Positions 13,310 to 16,143 of a DNA stretch of 16,143 bases are shown one piece after another; within the stretch, counting starts at the first letter, position 1; each line of letters starts with the position of its first letter. The DNA lies in the NCBI GenBank assembly GCA_900290385.1, contig OMSV01000182.1, forward strand, positions 1 to 16,143. Direction: 5' to 3'. The DNA comes from Syntrophobacter sp. SbD2. GTDB lineage: Bacteria > Desulfobacterota > Syntrophobacteria > Syntrophobacterales > Syntrophobacteraceae. The notes under the pieces are model-generated. The model was not told where the DNA came from. It worked only from the letters and a program-made list of their open reading frames with translations, and did no database searches. The position numbers were made by a program, and so were the translations under genes.

Positions 13310-13349
13310 TTACAAAGGCACCATTGCAGATTTTTATTCCTCCTCCTTT
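13310..13349 (-). promoter_or_regulatory. Strong Shine-Dalgarno without a recognisable gene
   Basis: Minus-strand AAAGGAGGAGGAA (13337-13349) is a near-perfect ribosome-binding site 20 nt after the psd stop. The first ATG beyond it (13324) opens a frame of only four sense codons, MVPL, then TAA at 13310. No canonical start in another frame leads to the FRG gene. It may be a minimal ORF, a remnant of a lost gene behind psd, or chance. Confidence 0.3.
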
Positions 13350-13369
13350 CGGATTCGCCTCGTATTCGT

Positions 13370-14068
13370 TTATTCGATCAATATCGTTTCTCCCGCACGG
13401 ACGCGATCTCCGGGCTGCACCTTGATCTTCATGCCATCGAAGGCCGTGACGATTATGTCCACCTGGGAGCCGATCCGGATCATACCAAGGACTTGTCCGG
13501 CGCTCACCTGCTGCTGCGGTTCGATGTATGAATCGATTCCATTGACGCTGGCTGCCGCGATTTGCACGACATAGCAGTTGAGGGGCCTGCCCCGGTAGTG
13601 TCCCTTGATTCCCGTTACAGTCCGCTCGTTTTGGATGATGTGCAGGCTGTTGCTGTATAGGGGCAGACGGCGGAAAAGCGTCCTCAGGTGCATGGCCGCC
13701 ATGTAGAGATTTTTCCCTAAGGCCGGGTAGTGACGAATGAACAAGGCCGTTCCGGAGATCGGGATGCGGTTGTAGTGCACATTGAAAGGACTCATAAAAA
13801 TGCCGATCAGGACCTTGGGCGCCGACACCGCTTCCCGGCAAATGTCGTGAATGGTCGCCTTGACTCCCTGCTTGATCGTGATGATCTCTTCGTCCGGAGC
13901 TACTTCTTTCACGTAGACGACGCAACCGTCAGCCGGACTGAGAATTCCGGAGTCTTCAGAGGGGATTTTTCGGGAGGGATTTCGGAAAAACCAGACATAG
14001 CGCCAGTAGAGATAGGCTATGCCGCAAAGTGTCAAAAAAGCGAGCAGAAGCACGCAGGGCATACTCAC
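13370..14068 (-). CDS. psd: Phosphatidylserine decarboxylase proenzyme
   Basis: The 232-residue protein is a short-form Psd. An N-terminal hydrophobic anchor (residues 5-27) is followed by WFFRNPSRKIP and SPADG (44-48), then FMSPFNVHYNRIP (91-103) with H98. The self-cleavage site is GMIRIGSQVD, where G200-S201 should split to a long beta chain and a 32-residue alpha chain bearing the pyruvoyl group from S201. The enzyme decarboxylates phosphatidylserine to phosphatidylethanolamine at the membrane. The GTG start (14068) overlaps the TGA of a small upstream ORF as GTGA. The AAGGAGGT ribosome-binding site lies within that ORF at a long spacing of 13 nt; ATG 14062 is the alternative. The usual partner pssA does not follow; an FRG gene does. 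The segment QIAAASVNGIDSYI departs from the common QIAG-x-x-AR-x-I pattern, so substrate preference is less certain. Confidence 0.9.
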   Translation of the reverse strand: MSMPCVLLLAFLTLCGIAYLYWRYVWFFRNPSRKIPSEDSGILSPADGCVVYVKEVAPDEEIITIKQGVKATIHDICREAVSAPKVLIGIFMSPFNVHYNRIPISGTALFIRHYPALGKNLYMAAMHLRTLFRRLPLYSNSLHIIQNERTVTGIKGHYRGRPLNCYVVQIAAASVNGIDSYIEPQQQVSAGQVLGMIRIGSQVDIIVTAFDGMKIKVQPGDRVRAGETILIE

Positions 14069-14199
14069 TGTTGTTTTGTGTACCTCCTTAACTCGTTAGG
14101 GCCCATGAGCTTTGCATGGTCGAGAACGTACCTTGAATCGGCGCCGTTCGACCTGAAATTCATCAATGTCAAATCCTTTTGCTTTTGGAGATGGTCCAT
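14065..14199 (-). CDS. Possible 44-residue small protein coupled to psd
   Basis: ATG 14199 opens 44 codons (MDHLQKQKDLTLMNFRSNGA, later ending LRRYTKQQ) closed by a TGA that overlaps the psd GTG by 4 nt. The psd Shine-Dalgarno AAGGAGGT is inside its codons 37-39. TAA lies two codons upstream, so it cannot extend. The ATG has no clear ribosome-binding site; a second in-frame ATG at codon 13 has AAAGGA 11 nt upstream and would give 32 residues. Composition is hydrophilic and basic at the end, with no membrane segment. The overlap geometry suggests translational coupling, but I know no family and the frame may be fortuitous. Confidence 0.35.
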   Translation of the reverse strand: MDHLQKQKDLTLMNFRSNGADSRYVLDHAKLMGPNELRRYTKQQ

Positions 14200-14259
14200 A
14201 GTTTAAGGAAAGAATTTGGCGGGAGTATGTCGGCGGTGTGAATTCCTTGTTACAGACGT

Positions 14260-14958
14260 TCAAAACAGGCCTCTGAAGAAGGGAATAAGCGCCAGGATCG
14301 CCGGTGCCACCGCGATTGCCGGGACGAAATTGGCCAGGGGCAGGTCTTTGAGATCGAGCAGTTTAATGCCGATGCCGATTATAATCAAACCGCCGGTTGC
14401 AGTCATTTCCGTTATCATGGCATCGTTTAGTGCGCCGGGAAGGCAGCCTGCAAAAAGCGTTATCCCTCCCTGGTAGATCAGAATGGAAAGCGCAGAAAGT
14501 CCAACCCCCCATCCCAGGCTTGCCGCGAAGGCGATGGAAGCGAATCCGTCCATAACGGCCTTTATAGAGAGCAGACTATAGTCGCCGCTCAGACCGTCCG
14601 AAATAGAACCAAGAATCGCCATCGGACCCACGCAGAATACCAGGCTTGCCGTTACAAATCCTTCGGCGACCGATTGTTCGGAGCCTTTGGAAAGCTTGTT
14701 CTGAAAAAACTGCCCCAGTTGCTCTAGCCTGTCTTCTATTCGCAGTAACTCGCCGATTATGCCGCCGATCAGTATAGCGCCAAGCACGGCAAGGACATTC
14801 TGCGTGCGGACGGCCATCTGGAAGCCGATGAGAAGCACCACCAGGCCGATTCCATAAAGTACGATCCGGCGCATCCTCGCAGGGAGCCTTGATCCGGCCA
14901 GAGAGCCGATGGCCGTTCCCGCGACTATCGCGCCCATATTGATGAGAGTGCCTGTCAT
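14260..14958 (-). CDS. DUF554 family membrane protein
   Basis: The 232-residue protein is hydrophobic with about seven membrane segments and the DUF554 (YdfK-like) hallmarks: an opening GTLINMGAIVAGTAIGSL, the central FVTASLVFCVGPMAILGSI, then SIKAVMDGFASIAFAASLGW, and the end GGLIIIGIGIKLLDLKDLP followed by a segment ending LPLANFVPA. The GPMAILGS and D-G-F-A-S-I-A-F positions are the most conserved of the family. Function is unknown; it is usually described as a possible transporter. ATG 14958 lacks a strong ribosome-binding site, but the family start is clear. It lies 39 nt after the M48 protease and 60 nt before the small ORF ahead of psd, all on one strand, so co-transcription is likely. 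Confidence 0.93.
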   Translation of the reverse strand: MTGTLINMGAIVAGTAIGSLAGSRLPARMRRIVLYGIGLVVLLIGFQMAVRTQNVLAVLGAILIGGIIGELLRIEDRLEQLGQFFQNKLSKGSEQSVAEGFVTASLVFCVGPMAILGSISDGLSGDYSLLSIKAVMDGFASIAFAASLGWGVGLSALSILIYQGGITLFAGCLPGALNDAMITEMTATGGLIIIGIGIKLLDLKDLPLANFVPAIAVAPAILALIPFFRGLF

Positions 14959-14997
14959 ATTCTAGAGGTCCGTAGTTTTGAAAATTGCCTCCCGGCT

Positions 14998-16143
14998 TTA
15001 AGGATTGCTATCGCTCCCCTCCAGCAGGGCGACTCTTTCCACAATGGGTGGATGGGAGTAGTGAAACCAGACATAAAGCGGATGCGGGTAGAGGTTGGAG
15101 AGGTTATCGGCGGCAAGTCTTTTCATCGCGCCAGCCAAAGCGGCGCCGCTTCCAAGCATCCGAGCGGCGAAAATGTCGGCTTCTCTTTCAAAACGCCTCG
15201 AGATAATCATGTAGAGCGGCTGGAGGAAAAATCCGGCCTTGCGCGAAAAGACCCCGGCCAGGAAAAGCCCAACATAGGGCAGCGGCGCGCTGAATCCGAA
15301 GGTGGAGAAAACAAACGGCCATTGGATGAAAAGCCATGTGGCGTAAAATGCCGCCAGAGAAAGGGAGGCAAAGATGAGAAGCTGCTTGAGGACGTGTTTT
15401 TTCCTGAAATGGCCCGCCTCGTGGGCGAGCACCGCAAGGATCTCTTCGTGGGTATGCGATTGGATCAGCGTATCGAAGAGCACGATCTGTTTGGTCTTTC
15501 CAATTCCGGTGAAATAAGCATTTGTGTGGCGGCTCCTGATGCCGGCGTTCATCTGCAGGATTTTTTTCACGCGGATACCGTTTTTTTCCATCAGCGCACG
15601 GATCTTTACGGCAAGTTCTTCATCGCGGACCGGTTCGAATTTGTTAAAGAGCGGCGCCAGGAGCACGGGATAAATGATCGCCATCACCAACTGCACGGCT
15701 GAGATAAGCAGAAAACCCCAAAACCACCAGAAACGGGGCGACCATGCAATGAAGAGCAGAAGTATGGAAAAAATAGCCGCAAAAAGGACGGCCGTGAGCA
15801 ATCCCCCTTTTATATGGTCGATCGTCCAGAGCTTCAGGGTGGATCTGTTAAAGCCGAATTCCTGCTCTACGACGAAGGTATTATAGTAGCTGAAAGGAAG
15901 ATCGAGCAGGAAATGAATGAGTCCGGGAACAAAAAAGAAAAGGACCCCCGCTGCAATCATTGACAGCCCGAGTTTATCGGACCAACGGACGAGAAGAGGT
16001 AGCAATCCTGAGAGCAGGATGGCGAGGAGCGTCACATCCGAGACGATTTCATCAAGGACCCCGACCTTGGTTTTTGCCCGCATGTAACGCATGGCTCCGG
16101 CGAGCTTTGACTCGTCGATGAATCCTTCGAACCCGGCCGGCGC
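14998..16143 (-). CDS. M48 family membrane metallopeptidase (Ste24-like), 5' end outside window
   Basis: The frame is open to the right edge, giving 381 visible residues. The 17 codons before the first internal ATG (16092) read APAGFEGFIDESKLAGAMRY at their junction with it, which matches Ste24-type N-termini, so the true start is beyond the window. The zinc site HEAGH lies in VLAHEAGHFRKKHVLK, about 241-245 of the visible chain. The third ligand is the second glutamate of FEREADIFAA, about 80 residues on. The C-terminal HYSHPPIVERVALLEG is also typical. Six or so hydrophobic segments surround the site, as in CAAX-protease Ste24/HtpX relatives that cut membrane-associated peptides within the bilayer. 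The stop is TAA 14998. It heads the run leading to DUF554 and psd. Confidence 0.93.
   Translation of the reverse strand, partial: APAGFEGFIDESKLAGAMRYMRAKTKVGVLDEIVSDVTLLAILLSGLLPLLVRWSDKLGLSMIAAGVLFFFVPGLIHFLLDLPFSYYNTFVVEQEFGFNRSTLKLWTIDHIKGGLLTAVLFAAIFSILLLFIAWSPRFWWFWGFLLISAVQLVMAIIYPVLLAPLFNKFEPVRDEELAVKIRALMEKNGIRVKKILQMNAGIRSRHTNAYFTGIGKTKQIVLFDTLIQSHTHEEILAVLAHEAGHFRKKHVLKQLLIFASLSLAAFYATWLFIQWPFVFSTFGFSAPLPYVGLFLAGVFSRKAGFFLQPLYMIISRRFEREADIFAARMLGSGAALAGAMKRLAADNLSNLYPHPLYVWFHYSHPPIVERVALLEGSDSNP

Noticed and set aside
13236..13925. 229-codon minus-strand frame antisense or offset to other genes
   Set aside because: It lies almost wholly inside psd in another frame. The psd frame has all family motifs and this one has none.

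Overview
The window is about 16 kb of bacterial chromosome of moderately high GC content. It most likely comes from a Desulfobacterota/deltaproteobacterial lineage, possibly Syntrophobacteria-like. That placement is inferred from gene style (a cytidylate-kinase-like protein beside Kup, PIN-PhoH, an HMA_2 protein, a sigma-54 promoter on a flagellar gene) and not from a marker gene. I see no prophage, transposase gene or CRISPR array.

The left third (1-4.4 kb) is a zone of gene decay around two tRNA genes. After a window-truncated RRM RNA-binding protein come: an intact-looking sigma-54 promoter driving the first 74 codons of a FlgF/FlgG-like rod protein; that fragment abutting, out of frame, the last 74 codons of a FlgL-like hook-filament junction protein; an orphan C-terminal SPASM domain of a radical-SAM protein; tRNA-Leu(CAA) and tRNA-Ala(GGC) with their own promoters and terminators; and a flagellin gene with a strong Shine-Dalgarno sequence but an in-frame TAA at codon 29. 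A frameshifted Sel1-repeat relic follows at about 4.2-4.4 kb. Three damaged flagellar loci within 2.5 kb suggest loss of motility here, or sacrificial copies of genes kept elsewhere.

The middle (3.5-9.2 kb) holds an apparent operon of a cytidylate-kinase-like protein and the Kup potassium transporter. It is preceded by a leader of about 210 nt with mutually exclusive hairpins. The operon sits inside a pair of long inverted repeats (3503-3747 and 7791-8225). Each repeat carries a Rho-independent terminator; the right one directly follows a 5'-truncated outer-membrane beta-barrel gene. Next come a Ser/Asn/Thr/Gly-rich protein gene interrupted by an in-frame TGA and a 169-bp MITE-like element with 23-bp imperfect terminal inverted repeats enclosing two REP-type hairpins.

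The right part (9.5-16.1 kb) is ordinary, intact coding sequence. It has a SAM-dependent methyltransferase on the plus strand and then a long minus-strand run, read in the order M48 metalloprotease (5' end outside the window), DUF554 membrane protein, a 44-codon small ORF overlapping the psd start by 4 nt, phosphatidylserine decarboxylase, an FRG-domain protein, a PIN-PhoH ATPase and an HMA_2 protein. The membrane-related genes (M48, DUF554, psd) may be co-transcribed. No complete new multi-gene system is evident. The least explained items are the inverted-repeat pair, the structured leader ahead of the cytidylate-kinase-like gene, the interrupted Ser/Asn-rich gene and the small coupled ORF.
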